A stretch of 64,000 nucleotides of DNA from Alkalibacterium sp. AK22 (GTDB taxonomy: Bacteria; Bacillota; Bacilli; Lactobacillales; Carnobacteriaceae_A). Position numbers and translations under genes: made by a program. The notes beneath the pieces were generated by a model that had not been told where the DNA came from, ran no database searches, and was given only the letters and a program-made list of their open reading frames with translations. The first letter of the stretch is position 1, and every line of letters starts with the position of its first letter. Positions 37,413-45,848 of the stretch are shown here, one piece after another. The stretch covers positions 38,303 to 102,302 of the forward strand of contig NZ_JANL01000014.1 in the NCBI RefSeq assembly GCF_000585255.1, given 5' to 3'.

Positions 37413-38372
37413 ATGACTGCAACACCTCATACTGGCAGACGTCAGAACAAATTATTGCACTATGGTTTTATGGGTATGTTTGCCCCTTTTATCCTCTCTT
37501 TTCTGATTCCCTATTTGAGAGCACAGAGTGGGTTGGACGGCTTGGCTTATCTCTTTGAGCAGACAGGCGACTGGCAGATGATTCTTATGGACGTGCTTTT
37601 CCTGCTGGCTTTTACAGGCTTGCTGCTCTTTTTGACCGTACTGATTTCCAGCAGAATCGAGGAGGACAGCCTGCTGCCCAGCCTGCTGCTTGGCTTGCTG
37701 TTTACGGCTGCTCCCTTTGTTTTTTTCCTGCAGAGAGAACGGCTACAGATTGATCTGGTTCATGAAGGCAGTGGCCTCATTTACGCTATCGCTTTTCTAT
37801 ATTATGTCTGGCTGCTGATTTATCGGGCAGTTCGCTTGTCCAGGTGGACAATGGAGAACCGTACGCTTGGCATCGCTATTGTCGGCTTGCTTGTCGCTAT
37901 GAATATATCACTCGGTATGGTGGGGATCACTACACCGATTGTACGAATCACGTTTGCTTTTCTCCCTACGGCGCTGATTGGTCTGCTTTTCGGCCCATGG
38001 GTCGGCGGCTTTGGAGCCGTACTGGCTGATATCCTCAGTTTTATTATTGGCCCGGGTATAGGCGGCTTTTTCCCGGGCTTTACATTGTCAGCTTTTCTGA
38101 CAGGGCTGATTTATGGTTTGTTTTTACACAAAAGGGAAGTAAGCCTTAAGCGTATCATTACGGCTGAAGTTGTGATTGCTCTGTTTGTCAACCTGACGCT
38201 GAACACCTTATGGCTGCGTATCCTGACGCAAAATCCAATCGCAGTCCTGCTGCCGCCGAGGCTGATTCAAAATGCGGTTACTATCGTTATCCGGATTGCA
38301 ACTATCCGCTTTATTGCTTCAAACAAGCAATTGAAACGTGTCTATATGAAATTTTCGACTGCTCGAACCTGA
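37413..38372 (+). CDS. folT: Enlarged FolT: ECF folate-transporter S component with N-terminal membrane domain
   Basis: The C-terminal 170 residues (about 147-319) are FolT: LVAMNISLGMVGI, FAFLPTALIGLLFGPWVGG, FFPGFTLSAFLTGLIYGLF and NTLWLRIL. FolT is normally about 175 residues; here about 145 extra residues with four or five hydrophobic helices precede it and match no family I know. The frame is continuous and the THF riboswitch and ribosome binding site lie before the extension, so it is part of the product. The EcfA/EcfT module must be elsewhere. The role of the extension is unknown. Confidence 0.85.
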   Translation: MTATPHTGRRQNKLLHYGFMGMFAPFILSFLIPYLRAQSGLDGLAYLFEQTGDWQMILMDVLFLLAFTGLLLFLTVLISSRIEEDSLLPSLLLGLLFTAAPFVFFLQRERLQIDLVHEGSGLIYAIAFLYYVWLLIYRAVRLSRWTMENRTLGIAIVGLLVAMNISLGMVGITTPIVRITFAFLPTALIGLLFGPWVGGFGAVLADILSFIIGPGIGGFFPGFTLSAFLTGLIYGLFLHKREVSLKRIITAEVVIALFVNLTLNTLWLRILTQNPIAVLLPPRLIQNAVTIVIRIATIRFIASNKQLKRVYMKFSTART

Positions 38373-38389
38373 TCAGTTGAATGCTGAAT

Positions 38390-38446
38390 AAAAAGCCCCT
38401 GCAAGCAGCCAGATTTTATCCTGAGCTGTGTTGCAGGGGCTTTTTG
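38390..38446 (+). terminator. Terminator after folT
   Basis: AAAAAGCCCCTGCAA and TTGCAGGGGCTTTTT form the outer stem; GCAG/CTG-type pairing continues inside. Confidence 0.9.
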
Positions 38447-38562
38447 AGCTGCAACAGAGGAGTGGGGAAATCTGACATGATGTCACGTTGCAAGCCATGA
38501 GAAAGGCCTCTAGAAACAGCCGGCGTTTAGAGGGAGAACCGTTTAAGCAAGAAAAAGCGGGC

Positions 38563-38982
38563 CTACTCACTGACTGATTGACGCAAAGTCTTCTGGAAGC
38601 AAGCAGCTGATTCGATAGGGCGAACATGGCGGATGGTATCAAGCGGGATGCGGTGGACGATTTGGCTGCGGTCCTTGATATAGATGGCTGCGGCATTGGC
38701 TCCTTTCACGATACCTTGTGTATCAGGAAGATAGTGGCCGTCTTTGAGAATATCCAGCTGAATCGCCACAGGTTTTTTGCGGGTATAGCTTTCAAACAAC
38801 AGGGCACTGACCGTTTCTAGTGTCTGCTTGTCTCTGGGAAGAACAGTGGCAGATTGAGTTTGCTGCTGCTGATTGTTCAGTGCCTCGGCATGGTCGGACA
38901 GCATCATGCCGATCCACTTCATTTTGCCGCGGTCCTTATAGCCTAGCGTATCTGGGGACAGCTTGATGATTTCTTCTGACAA
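38563..38982 (-). CDS. YolD-like protein
   Basis: 139 residues beginning EEIIKLSPDTLGYKDRGKMKWIGMMLSDH, which is the YolD pattern (DRGxxKWxxMMLxEH). YolD genes sit after UvrX/UmuC-like polymerases in Firmicutes, as here, where the polymerase gene ends 74 nt upstream. The start is TTG with AAGGAGAGG. The protein is thought to be a partner of the Y-family polymerase; its activity is not established. Confidence 0.85.
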   Translation of the reverse strand: MSEEIIKLSPDTLGYKDRGKMKWIGMMLSDHAEALNNQQQQTQSATVLPRDKQTLETVSALLFESYTRKKPVAIQLDILKDGHYLPDTQGIVKGANAAAIYIKDRSQIVHRIPLDTIRHVRPIESAACFQKTLRQSVSE

Positions 38983-39056
38983 GGCAATCCTCTCCTTTCA
39001 GTGGATCTAAGAGCATCGAATGCTAGCGGTTAGTAAAACAGTGTGGATCCTTCCGC

Positions 39057-40352
39057 TTATTTTTGTATGCCGGAGCGGTGGCCTCCGATCAGTTTGGAAC
39101 GATAAACAGCCATCCCGCCGGAAGAAAGACTGCTGGCATGCAGTAGTGACGTATAGCCGTACTTTTTTCTGATCATATCAATAGTTTTGTCCAGGTCTTC
39201 CTGACTAATCAGCTTTTCCGCCGGCTCGAACAAAGAGAGCTGCAGGGCCGACTTGGGCTCGATTTTTCCAAAAGTCACATTGACGACACGGACTGGAATT
39301 GGCTGGTAGTGACGATAAAAGAGAACAAGCAGACCTTCGATAATTTTACGGGAAGAATCAGTTTGCGCGATTGGCAGCTGGTGGCTGAAGCCTCTTTCGG
39401 CCACATCACGGGAAAACCCGATGCTTAATTTGACCAAGCCGGTGCTTAGATGGTGCCGGCGCAGACGCATGGCATTCTCTTCAGCCATTTCTCTGATCAC
39501 GATTTCTACTTCGTGCTTATCTGTATAGTCTTTGTTGAGGATCTGGTTTTTGCTGAAAGAAGTGCCTTTAGGCACAAAGGATTCCGACAACCGGGTCCGG
39601 TCAATACCGTGAGCATGAAAGAAAAGCTGCTCGCCGATCACGCCAAACTTTTTTTTCAGCTTGCCCACATCAGCCTGGGCCAGATCGCGAATCGAATGGA
39701 TGCCCAGTCGATTGAGATGCTGTTCGGTCCTTGATCCAATTCCCCAAAAGTCTCTGAGCGGTGCAATATTCCAGACCGTTTCTTGGACATCCTCGTAATG
39801 CCAGTTTGCAATGAAGTTATGAGCTTGGTCATGTTTGGCGGCGTGGTCCAGTGCCAGTTTGGCAAGCAGAGGATTGTCTCCTATGCCGACGGTTACAACC
39901 AGATGCAGCTCTTCCCAAACAAAAGCTTGTATCTGCCTGGCGATGTCTGCTGTACTGCCGAACAGTCGGTGGGATTGGGTCACATCGAGAAAGGATTCAT
40001 CTATACTATAGACATGCAAATCTTCATCAGAAACGAAGCGCTTGAATATGCTGATGATCTCCAGGTTTTTTTCTAAGTATAAAGCCATACGTGGTCTTAC
40101 TATGTCTATGCGTGCATGCTTGGGTATTTCAAACAATCGGGTGCCGGTCTTGATGCCATACAGTTTTTTGACCATGGGCGAAGAAGCCAGAACCAGGCCG
40201 CCGTTGCTGTCAGGTTTGCTGACGACAGCTATCCGGGCTTTGAGAGGGTGCTCTTTGCGTTCTACGGCCTCTACAGATGCAAAAAATGACTTTACATCAA
40301 TACACAGAATATCCCTGCGGGGTTCTTTAGAGTAATCCATGACTTGAAGCAT
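39057..40352 (-). CDS. Y-family translesion DNA polymerase (UvrX/UmuC type)
   Basis: 431 residues. The catalytic core has IDVKSFFASVEAVER (first metal Asp), AVVSKPDSNGGLVLASSPMVKKLYGIKTG, and YSIDESFLDVT with the second Asp-Glu pair. A helix-hairpin-helix DFWGIGSRTEQHLNRLGI and a little-finger domain follow. The C-terminus has FGKIEPKSALQLSLFE, a beta-clamp-binding-like QLSLF. Two LexA-like boxes and a consensus -10 lie upstream, so it should be SOS induced. The YolD gene is downstream. Such pairs are often on plasmids or phages, but no other mobile genes adjoin. Confidence 0.92.
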   Translation of the reverse strand: MLQVMDYSKEPRRDILCIDVKSFFASVEAVERKEHPLKARIAVVSKPDSNGGLVLASSPMVKKLYGIKTGTRLFEIPKHARIDIVRPRMALYLEKNLEIISIFKRFVSDEDLHVYSIDESFLDVTQSHRLFGSTADIARQIQAFVWEELHLVVTVGIGDNPLLAKLALDHAAKHDQAHNFIANWHYEDVQETVWNIAPLRDFWGIGSRTEQHLNRLGIHSIRDLAQADVGKLKKKFGVIGEQLFFHAHGIDRTRLSESFVPKGTSFSKNQILNKDYTDKHEVEIVIREMAEENAMRLRRHHLSTGLVKLSIGFSRDVAERGFSHQLPIAQTDSSRKIIEGLLVLFYRHYQPIPVRVVNVTFGKIEPKSALQLSLFEPAEKLISQEDLDKTIDMIRKKYGYTSLLHASSLSSGGMAVYRSKLIGGHRSGIQK

Positions 40353-40375
40353 GTAAATCCCTCCTTGTGCAATGG

Positions 40376-40387
40376 GAATATATGTTT
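40376..40387 (-). promoter_or_regulatory. Second, weaker LexA-like box
   Basis: GAATATATGTTT resembles GAAC-N4-GTTC with two mismatches and lies between the -10 and the start codon of the polymerase gene. Confidence 0.35.
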
Positions 40388-40393
40388 GTTTTA

Positions 40394-40413
40394 ATTATAA
40401 GAACATACATTCG
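40394..40413 (-). promoter_or_regulatory. LexA (DinR) box overlapping the polymerase promoter
   Basis: On the minus strand CGAATGTATGTTCT (40400-40413) fits CGAAC-N4-GTTCG with two outer mismatches, and TATAAT (40394-40399) follows directly. This is the standard repressor position. Confidence 0.65.
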
Positions 40414-40531
40414 GCTAGTCAAGGGGAACGGCCCTTATTTTTTGAGGCAGCTGCCTCGGTGGGCAAACAAAAACAGCGGCTTAATCCTCTAAAGGAAAAG
40501 ACGCTGTTTTCTTGGCTGTTTTTCAAGCAGG

Positions 40532-40969
40532 TTACTTGCCTTCGACGTAAGGGACTGCTTTGATGGTGTGCTCGATATTTCCTTTGGTTGCTTTGGAATA
40601 AGGACAGAAAGCATGAGCTTTATCAGCCAGTTTCTGGGCTTCTTCTTCGTTCATGTCTTCAATCCCGACTTCGACAGCGACACTCAGTTTGAATCCGTCA
40701 TCTTCAGGGTCCTTGAGCAGGTTGACTGTCAAAGTCACTTGTGAGCGGTTCTCGATTTTTTCTTCTTTTTTGTAGTGCTCAAGGGCAGCATGAAAGCAGG
40801 CGCTGTAACCTAAGGCAAAGAGCTGCTCCGGATCCGTTCCGTCTCCGGAACCTCCCATTTTCTTGGGTGTAGCGATTTTGACTTCGTATGACCGGTCAGG
40901 TGAATGACTTTCTCCTTCGCGGGCACCGGTATTGATTGCGGACGTCGTATAAACAACTTTGTCTGGCAT
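40532..40969 (-). CDS. ohr: Organic hydroperoxide resistance protein, Ohr/OsmC family
   Basis: 145-residue thiol peroxidase that reduces organic hydroperoxides. The two redox cysteines are in GYSACFHAALEH and HAFCPYSKAT, and the conserved Arg in the N-terminal region is present, so it belongs to the Ohr rather than the OsmC branch. No OhrR gene or clear OhrR box is adjacent. Confidence 0.92.
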   Translation of the reverse strand: MPDKVVYTTSAINTGAREGESHSPDRSYEVKIATPKKMGGSGDGTDPEQLFALGYSACFHAALEHYKKEEKIENRSQVTLTVNLLKDPEDDGFKLSVAVEVGIEDMNEEEAQKLADKAHAFCPYSKATKGNIEHTIKAVPYVEGK

Positions 40970-41013
40970 CCTTTATTCGCTCCTTTTCTTTAGTCTACAG
41001 CCAGTATAGCACT

Positions 41014-41051
41014 AAAAAAAAGAAAGGCTAAAGATAAGCCTTTCTTTTTGC
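41014..41051 (-). terminator. Terminator after the HAD phosphatase gene
   Basis: On the minus strand AAAGAAAGGCT, loop, AGCCTTTCTTT, then further T. It lies 20 nt after the HAD stop codon. Confidence 0.85.
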
Positions 41052-41071
41052 ACCCCTTTATATAAAGGGTA

Positions 41072-41899
41072 TTAACTGGAGTGGATACCCGTCAGTACAT
41101 ATTTTTCAATCGCGCGAGCCACACCGTTTTCAGCATTGGATGACGTGACATCGAATGCTGCAGCTTTGACAGCATCAGTTGCATTAGCCATGGCGATACC
41201 GTAACCGGCCCACTCAATCATGTCCAGATCGTTTCCACCGTCTCCAAGAGTCATGACGTTTTCTTGTCTGATAGAAAGCAGTTCGGACAATTCCTTGACT
41301 GCATTTCCTTTGCTGGCTTTTTTATTGAGGATTTCTAGGAAGAAAGGCTCACTGCGCAAAATAGTATAGTCGTCATAAAGAGATTTCGGTAGACGGGACA
41401 CAGCTGTCTCAAGGACCTCGGGCTTGTCAATCATCATCGTCTTGTTGTAAATGGCTGTCGGGTCCATTTCTTCCTTGCTACGGTAAAACAGCGGCAGACC
41501 AATCAGGTAAGCTTCGCGAACAGAATATTCACTGATATCCTTATTGGGAGTGAATATCCCGTCATTATTGATAGCGTGGAAGTGTGAGCCAGCTTGTGCC
41601 GCAGCATCATTGAGTTTCAGGTAATCCTGGTGGTCCATCATGTGGCGGATCACGACCTCGCCAGTTTTGACATTCTGTACCAGGCCGCCGTTATAGGTGA
41701 TGATGTAATCGTCAGCTCCGCTGATGTCCAGTTCGTCCAGGAAGCCGATCGCGCCTGGCAGAGGACGGCCCGTACAGATTACGACTTTTACACCGGCTGC
41801 CTTGGCTGCCTTGACTGCCTGCTTGACTTCGTCGGTAACAGCATGATTGGGATCCAGTAGGGTACCGTCCAGATCAATAGCGATTAATTCAATAGTCAT
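41072..41899 (-). CDS. Cof-type HAD phosphatase (YidA-like)
   Basis: 275 residues. HAD motif I IAIDLDGTLLDP, motif II ICTGRP, Lys in the KKASKGNAVKEL block, and motif IV LGDGGNDLDMI, with a C2B cap between. Members dephosphorylate sugar phosphates or flavin precursors; the substrate is not predictable. The ATG at 41899 (GAGGAG upstream) is used; it overlaps the end of the HD-domain gene by 11 nt, so the two are translationally coupled. Confidence 0.88.
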   Translation of the reverse strand: MTIELIAIDLDGTLLDPNHAVTDEVKQAVKAAKAAGVKVVICTGRPLPGAIGFLDELDISGADDYIITYNGGLVQNVKTGEVVIRHMMDHQDYLKLNDAAAQAGSHFHAINNDGIFTPNKDISEYSVREAYLIGLPLFYRSKEEMDPTAIYNKTMMIDKPEVLETAVSRLPKSLYDDYTILRSEPFFLEILNKKASKGNAVKELSELLSIRQENVMTLGDGGNDLDMIEWAGYGIAMANATDAVKAAAFDVTSSNAENGVARAIEKYVLTGIHSS

Positions 41900-43253
41900 G
41901 TGTCTCCTCATTCTCCTTATCTTGTGTGTTGACAACAGCGCCGTTCACGATATGACGCTGGAAAGCGTCATATTCTTCTTGGAACACGCTGATATTGGTG
42001 GGATGGGCTTCTAAAAATTCTTTAGGTACGTACAGCCGATGATCTCCATGCAGATGACCGCTCAGCGTACGCACAATTGAGCTGACTTCGCTCAACTCCA
42101 CCAGTGTACCATCAGATTGCATTAGATGTATAGGCGTTTTGTTCTTTAGTTTGTAATCATAAGGTAAATCCGAACTGCTGTTTGTCTGAGTGAATAAATC
42201 CGGATCGTAGGTCAGTTTACCGACAATCACCCGCAGTTCTTCTACAATCTGCTCGTCGCGGCCTTTTTCGTAAATAACTGATTTCAAAGGCTTTCGGTTC
42301 AAAAACATTTTAGACAGTTCGCTCAGATAGGCATCATCACTGTCGGTCCACAAGGTGATGGCAGTCTGAAGGACACCATCGTCAAGCTTCAAGTAATCTG
42401 ACAAACTCGGCTTTTCCTGGAAAAAAGGGTCCAGGAGTTCAAAGGTTGGGTGCAGTTTGTCTGCTCTGCAGAGTTGTTTAGCCCGGTACAGCAGGCGGTC
42501 AAGGGTCACTTCCATTCCCCGGGAAGCCGGATGGAAGTAGACTTGCATGTACATCTGGAAACGACTGACGATGTAATCTTCCACAGCATGCATGCCCTGA
42601 TACTGAAAAGCGATTCCCTGGGGATACGGTCGAATAACCCGCAAGATGCGAGACAGGTCAAAGGCGCCATAAGTAGCTCCAGTAAAAAAGGCATCCCGCT
42701 GCAAGTAGTCCATCCGGTCAGCATCAATTTGGCTTGAAATGAGCTGCACGACCTGCGGATTGGGGTGTTCTTTAGTAATGACACTGGCCACTTGGTTAGG
42801 GAAATCATGAGAGACCCGCTTAAGCACGGCATTGACTTCCGTTTGATCCGATAAGATGATGTCCGTAGTTAGCGCTTCGTGGTCGGTATTGAATATCTTT
42901 TCAAAGGTATGGGAAAACGGACCGTGGCCGACATCATGCAGTAGAGCCGCACATAAAGTCACCAGGCGCATACTGCAGTCCCAGCTGTCGGAATAGTTCC
43001 GTTCAAACATGTCCACAATCCGTCGGGTTACTTCATATACACCGAGCGAATGAGAAAAACGGGAATGCTCAGCTCCGTGGAATGTAAACTGGGCCGTGCC
43101 CAGTTGTTTAATCCGTCTCAGACGCTGAAATTCTTTCGTGTCAATCAGGTCGAGAATAAGTTTATGGCGAACATGAACATAGTCATGCACAGGATCTTTA
43201 AATACTTTTTCTATTGGCAAACGGTCTGCTTGTTCAAATGATTGGATGCACAT
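41889..43253 (-). CDS. HD-domain phosphohydrolase (dGTPase-like, YwfO type)
   Basis: 454 residues. N-terminal DPVHDYVHV, the metal-binding His in EHSRFSHSLGVYE and the HD pair in ALLHDVGHGPFSHTFE, then SSQIDADRMDYLQRDAFFTG, all typical of YwfO/EF1143-like dNTP triphosphohydrolases of Firmicutes. AAAGGA precedes the ATG. It is followed by the HAD phosphatase and preceded by lipL, as ywfO and ywfL are near each other in Bacillus. Confidence 0.9.
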   Translation of the reverse strand: MCIQSFEQADRLPIEKVFKDPVHDYVHVRHKLILDLIDTKEFQRLRRIKQLGTAQFTFHGAEHSRFSHSLGVYEVTRRIVDMFERNYSDSWDCSMRLVTLCAALLHDVGHGPFSHTFEKIFNTDHEALTTDIILSDQTEVNAVLKRVSHDFPNQVASVITKEHPNPQVVQLISSQIDADRMDYLQRDAFFTGATYGAFDLSRILRVIRPYPQGIAFQYQGMHAVEDYIVSRFQMYMQVYFHPASRGMEVTLDRLLYRAKQLCRADKLHPTFELLDPFFQEKPSLSDYLKLDDGVLQTAITLWTDSDDAYLSELSKMFLNRKPLKSVIYEKGRDEQIVEELRVIVGKLTYDPDLFTQTNSSSDLPYDYKLKNKTPIHLMQSDGTLVELSEVSSIVRTLSGHLHGDHRLYVPKEFLEAHPTNISVFQEEYDAFQRHIVNGAVVNTQDKENEETHDY

Positions 43254-43340
43254 AATGATTCCTTTCTCCTAGCCGGCTGAAGGCTGTCAATTCAAGTTTC
43301 GGCTTCCATAGGCCGAGGGACTTGTCAGCTCAGGGCGTAT

Positions 43341-44180
43341 TTAAGGCAGCAGCCTCTGATTTCGTTTAGTCATTTTTTCCATACCTTCCTTGTAGTCTCT
43401 AGAGATGGAGGAACTGACCGAACCGCTGGTTACAGCAATGCCTTGTTGGCGAAATACAGCGAGCAGCCGTTTTTTGACATCTGAAATAGTCAAAGGGATC
43501 TTGAAGGCGTCCTCTAAAGTCGTCATGCATTCTGGATCTATGGAAGGAAAAGACCAGCGACTGCCTGCATTTTTCAGCCCGGCAGCATAAAAGTCGCGAA
43601 CCAGTTCAGCCCGGCTACGCTGGTTGCCGTTCACGCTCAAATAAATCATCACAGCAATACCGCCTTTAATTCGACGCTGTGAGATGCCGGCAATCTTTCT
43701 GCCGGCGATGCTCAGGTCAAAATCTCCTGGGCAATAAGAATTCTCGACTTCATAAGCAAGAATGGGCGGGGTGTAGTCCAAAAAAGCTGCTTGAACAATA
43801 GCGTGCATGCGAGTGTAAGCGTCATCGATGGGCAATCGGTCCTCTTCTTCCGGAAAAAAGACTGAAAAATTCAGTACTCCCTCATCACCAACGACAGCCA
43901 GTCCACCGGAATTTCTTACCATATAAGCGTAGCCTTGCTGCTCAAGAAAAGGGAGGGCCTCCTTAAAGTAGGGAAGCTTAGTATCCATCATCCCGAGAAC
44001 AACTAGCGGTGGAGTCTGCCAGAAGTGAAGGATAGGCTGCTGTTTTCTTCCTGCTTCTTTAATCAGTGCGTCGGTCAGAGCAAAAGGAGCAAAAGGGTGC
44101 ATAGTGTAACTGTCGGGCAGGTCATCAAAAAGTAAGAAGGGCTGAGAGTAATTATTGATGAATGGAAGAGATGCAGTCAT
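43341..44180 (-). CDS. lipL: Octanoyl-[GcvH]:protein N-octanoyltransferase
   Basis: Moves octanoyl from GcvH to E2 subunits in protein lipoylation. 279 residues of the BPL/LplA fold, with the LipL active-site Cys150 in NSYCPGDFDLSIAGRK and GISQRR after it; the same Cys number as in Bacillus LipL. RNSGGLAVVGDEGVLNF is the substrate pocket. The ATG at 44180 has AAAGGA upstream; a longer frame lacks a ribosome binding site. Confidence 0.9.
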   Translation of the reverse strand: MTASLPFINNYSQPFLLFDDLPDSYTMHPFAPFALTDALIKEAGRKQQPILHFWQTPPLVVLGMMDTKLPYFKEALPFLEQQGYAYMVRNSGGLAVVGDEGVLNFSVFFPEEEDRLPIDDAYTRMHAIVQAAFLDYTPPILAYEVENSYCPGDFDLSIAGRKIAGISQRRIKGGIAVMIYLSVNGNQRSRAELVRDFYAAGLKNAGSRWSFPSIDPECMTTLEDAFKIPLTISDVKKRLLAVFRQQGIAVTSGSVSSSISRDYKEGMEKMTKRNQRLLP

Positions 44181-44354
44181 TGGTGTCCGTCCTTTGTCTG
44201 TATGATTCGTTATATTTGCAGTCCTTATCAGTATATCAAAAAAATGAGGCTTCCGGGGCCGGGAAGTCGAATATTGCAAGAGACGACCGTGTGAATTTAT
44301 GATAAACTGTAAAAGGAAGTAAATGAAGAGCGAGCAAGGGAAGGAGAATCAACT

Positions 44355-44795
44355 GTGCCTTCAAAAGAACTCAAAAATGGTCTGCCGGCGGAAGTCAAAC
44401 TGGAAACATCTTATTTGCAAAACGGCGAAACATTTCGGCATTCGTTCGAAGAAAACGGGCGGGTAGTGTATATGAACAACAGCTACTATATCCGCTTTGA
44501 AGAAACGCATCAGGAAGTAAGCGTGCCGGTTACCATAAAAATCAACCCTGACGGGGTAGTCAATGTTACCCGAAAAGGAGATCAGACCATGCGATTGACT
44601 TTCAACAGCGAAGGAACGACGCAAACAAACTATCAGTCTCCTGCGGGTATCATCCAGTTAAAAGTCGTCACAGAGGACCTGAAAGTCAGCTATTATGACC
44701 GACCATTTTCTGGAAGAGTGTATGTAGACTATACGTTGCATGCCAATCAGCAGAAGCTAGGTGACTACCAAATACGATTGCGTTTTACGACGTAA
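44355..44795 (+). CDS. DUF1934 family beta-barrel protein (YwiB-like)
   Basis: 146 residues from GTG, with AAGGAGA upstream. The pattern (VKLETSYLQNGETFRHSFEENG, YIRFEET, VKINPDGVVNVTRKGD, and YTLHANQQKLGDYQIRLRF) is the DUF1934 family, a calycin-like barrel of unknown function often beside rpoE or argS in Firmicutes. rpoE follows 66 nt later. Confidence 0.85.
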   Translation: MPSKELKNGLPAEVKLETSYLQNGETFRHSFEENGRVVYMNNSYYIRFEETHQEVSVPVTIKINPDGVVNVTRKGDQTMRLTFNSEGTTQTNYQSPAGIIQLKVVTEDLKVSYYDRPFSGRVYVDYTLHANQQKLGDYQIRLRFTT

Positions 44796-44861
44796 TCATG
44801 TAGGATAAATTAGTTGTGAAAAAACTGAAGCGAAACCGATGAGAGAAAGGGCGTAAAAGTC

Positions 44862-45449
44862 GTGGAATTAAATCAATTTAAAGGGCAAGATAAGAATGAA
44901 CTGGCAATGGTGGAGGTAGCGCATGCCATCCTTGAAACAACAGGAGAAGTCATGGAATTCAATGATCTGCTCTCAGAAGTAGCTGATTACCTCAAACTGG
45001 ATGACGCATCTCTGGAACAGGAAATGGTTCAATTCTATACGGATCTGAACGTTGAAGGACGGTTTATCTCTCTTGGAGACAACCGCTGGGGACTGCGGTC
45101 ATGGTACCCAATCGATTCTATCGATGAAGAGATCACCCATGACAATGACGAAGAAGATGAGAAACCACGCCGACGCAAACGCAAACTGATGGGCGAAGAC
45201 TTCGAAGAAGAAATCGATGAAGAACTTGACGAAGATGAAGACGAGGCTGATGACGATACAGCAGTCGAGTACGGTGAGCGTGTTGAAGTTGACGAACATG
45301 GCGTTATGGTCGACGATGTGGATGAGGAAGATCTTGGAGAGTACAAAGCGGATCTGGATGATCTTGGTGACGAGGAAGAAGACAGTGAAGAGCTCAAGGG
45401 TCTGAACATTGTAGATGATGAAGAAGTACTTGATGAGGAAGAAGAGTAA
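44862..45449 (+). CDS. rpoE: RNA polymerase delta subunit
   Basis: 195 residues. N-terminal HARE-HTH domain (MVEVAHAILETTGEVMEFNDLL... FISLGDNRWGLRSW, residues 15-82), a basic patch EKPRRRKRKL, then a long Asp/Glu tail to the end, the layout of delta, which speeds RNA polymerase recycling. GTG start. Followed by a strong terminator and pyrG as in Bacillus. Confidence 0.95.
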   Translation: MELNQFKGQDKNELAMVEVAHAILETTGEVMEFNDLLSEVADYLKLDDASLEQEMVQFYTDLNVEGRFISLGDNRWGLRSWYPIDSIDEEITHDNDEEDEKPRRRKRKLMGEDFEEEIDEELDEDEDEADDDTAVEYGERVEVDEHGVMVDDVDEEDLGEYKADLDDLGDEEEDSEELKGLNIVDDEEVLDEEEE

Positions 45450-45505
45450 GATTCATGCAAGTCAATTCTGACAGGCGAGTGAACTAGTTCTGACCTTTAA
45501 AGCAG

Positions 45506-45542
45506 AAAAGAGCGGATCTCTTGGAAGATCCGCTCTTTTTTA
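45506..45542 (+). terminator. Terminator after rpoE
   Basis: AAAAGAGCGGATC, loop, GATCCGCTCTTTTTT; a perfect 12-bp stem. Confidence 0.93.
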
Positions 45543-45659
45543 TTACCTGAAGGGCGGCTCGTCCGTGTAAGTAGCTGGACAGAACTGTTAAATGGGTGCG
45601 CATGGATGAGACTGAAACGGCAGCGGGGAATAAAAATAGAAAAATCAGCCAATTCATCC

Positions 45660-45699
45660 TTGACTTAAAGACTCGGGGTGTTTAAACTATTTATTGGGC
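45660..45699 (+). promoter_or_regulatory. pyrG promoter with GGGC start
   Basis: TTGACT (45660-45665), 17-nt spacer, TAAACT (45683-45688), then seven bases to GGGC at 45696-45699. Starting with GGGC is the feature that permits reiterative G addition at low CTP in Bacillus pyrG. Confidence 0.75.
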
Positions 45700-45759
45700 A
45701 CCCTAGGGACTTTTAACATTCCAAAGGGTCAACAGGACGAAATGTAAGACAATTCACCG

Positions 45760-45803
45760 CTCCCTATTCCATTATATAATGGAATAGGGAGTTTTCTGTT
45801 TTT
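45760..45803 (+). terminator. pyrG leader attenuator
   Basis: CTCCCTATTCCATT and its perfect complement AATGGAATAGGGAG, followed by TTTT-CTG-TTTTT. The CTCCC on the 5' arm could pair with an extended 5' poly-G tract, preventing termination when CTP is low, as established for B. subtilis pyrG. Confidence 0.8.
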
Positions 45804-45848
45804 GGAAACATTTTGCCTTCCCGTATAAAAAAAGTGGAGGGAACAGAC

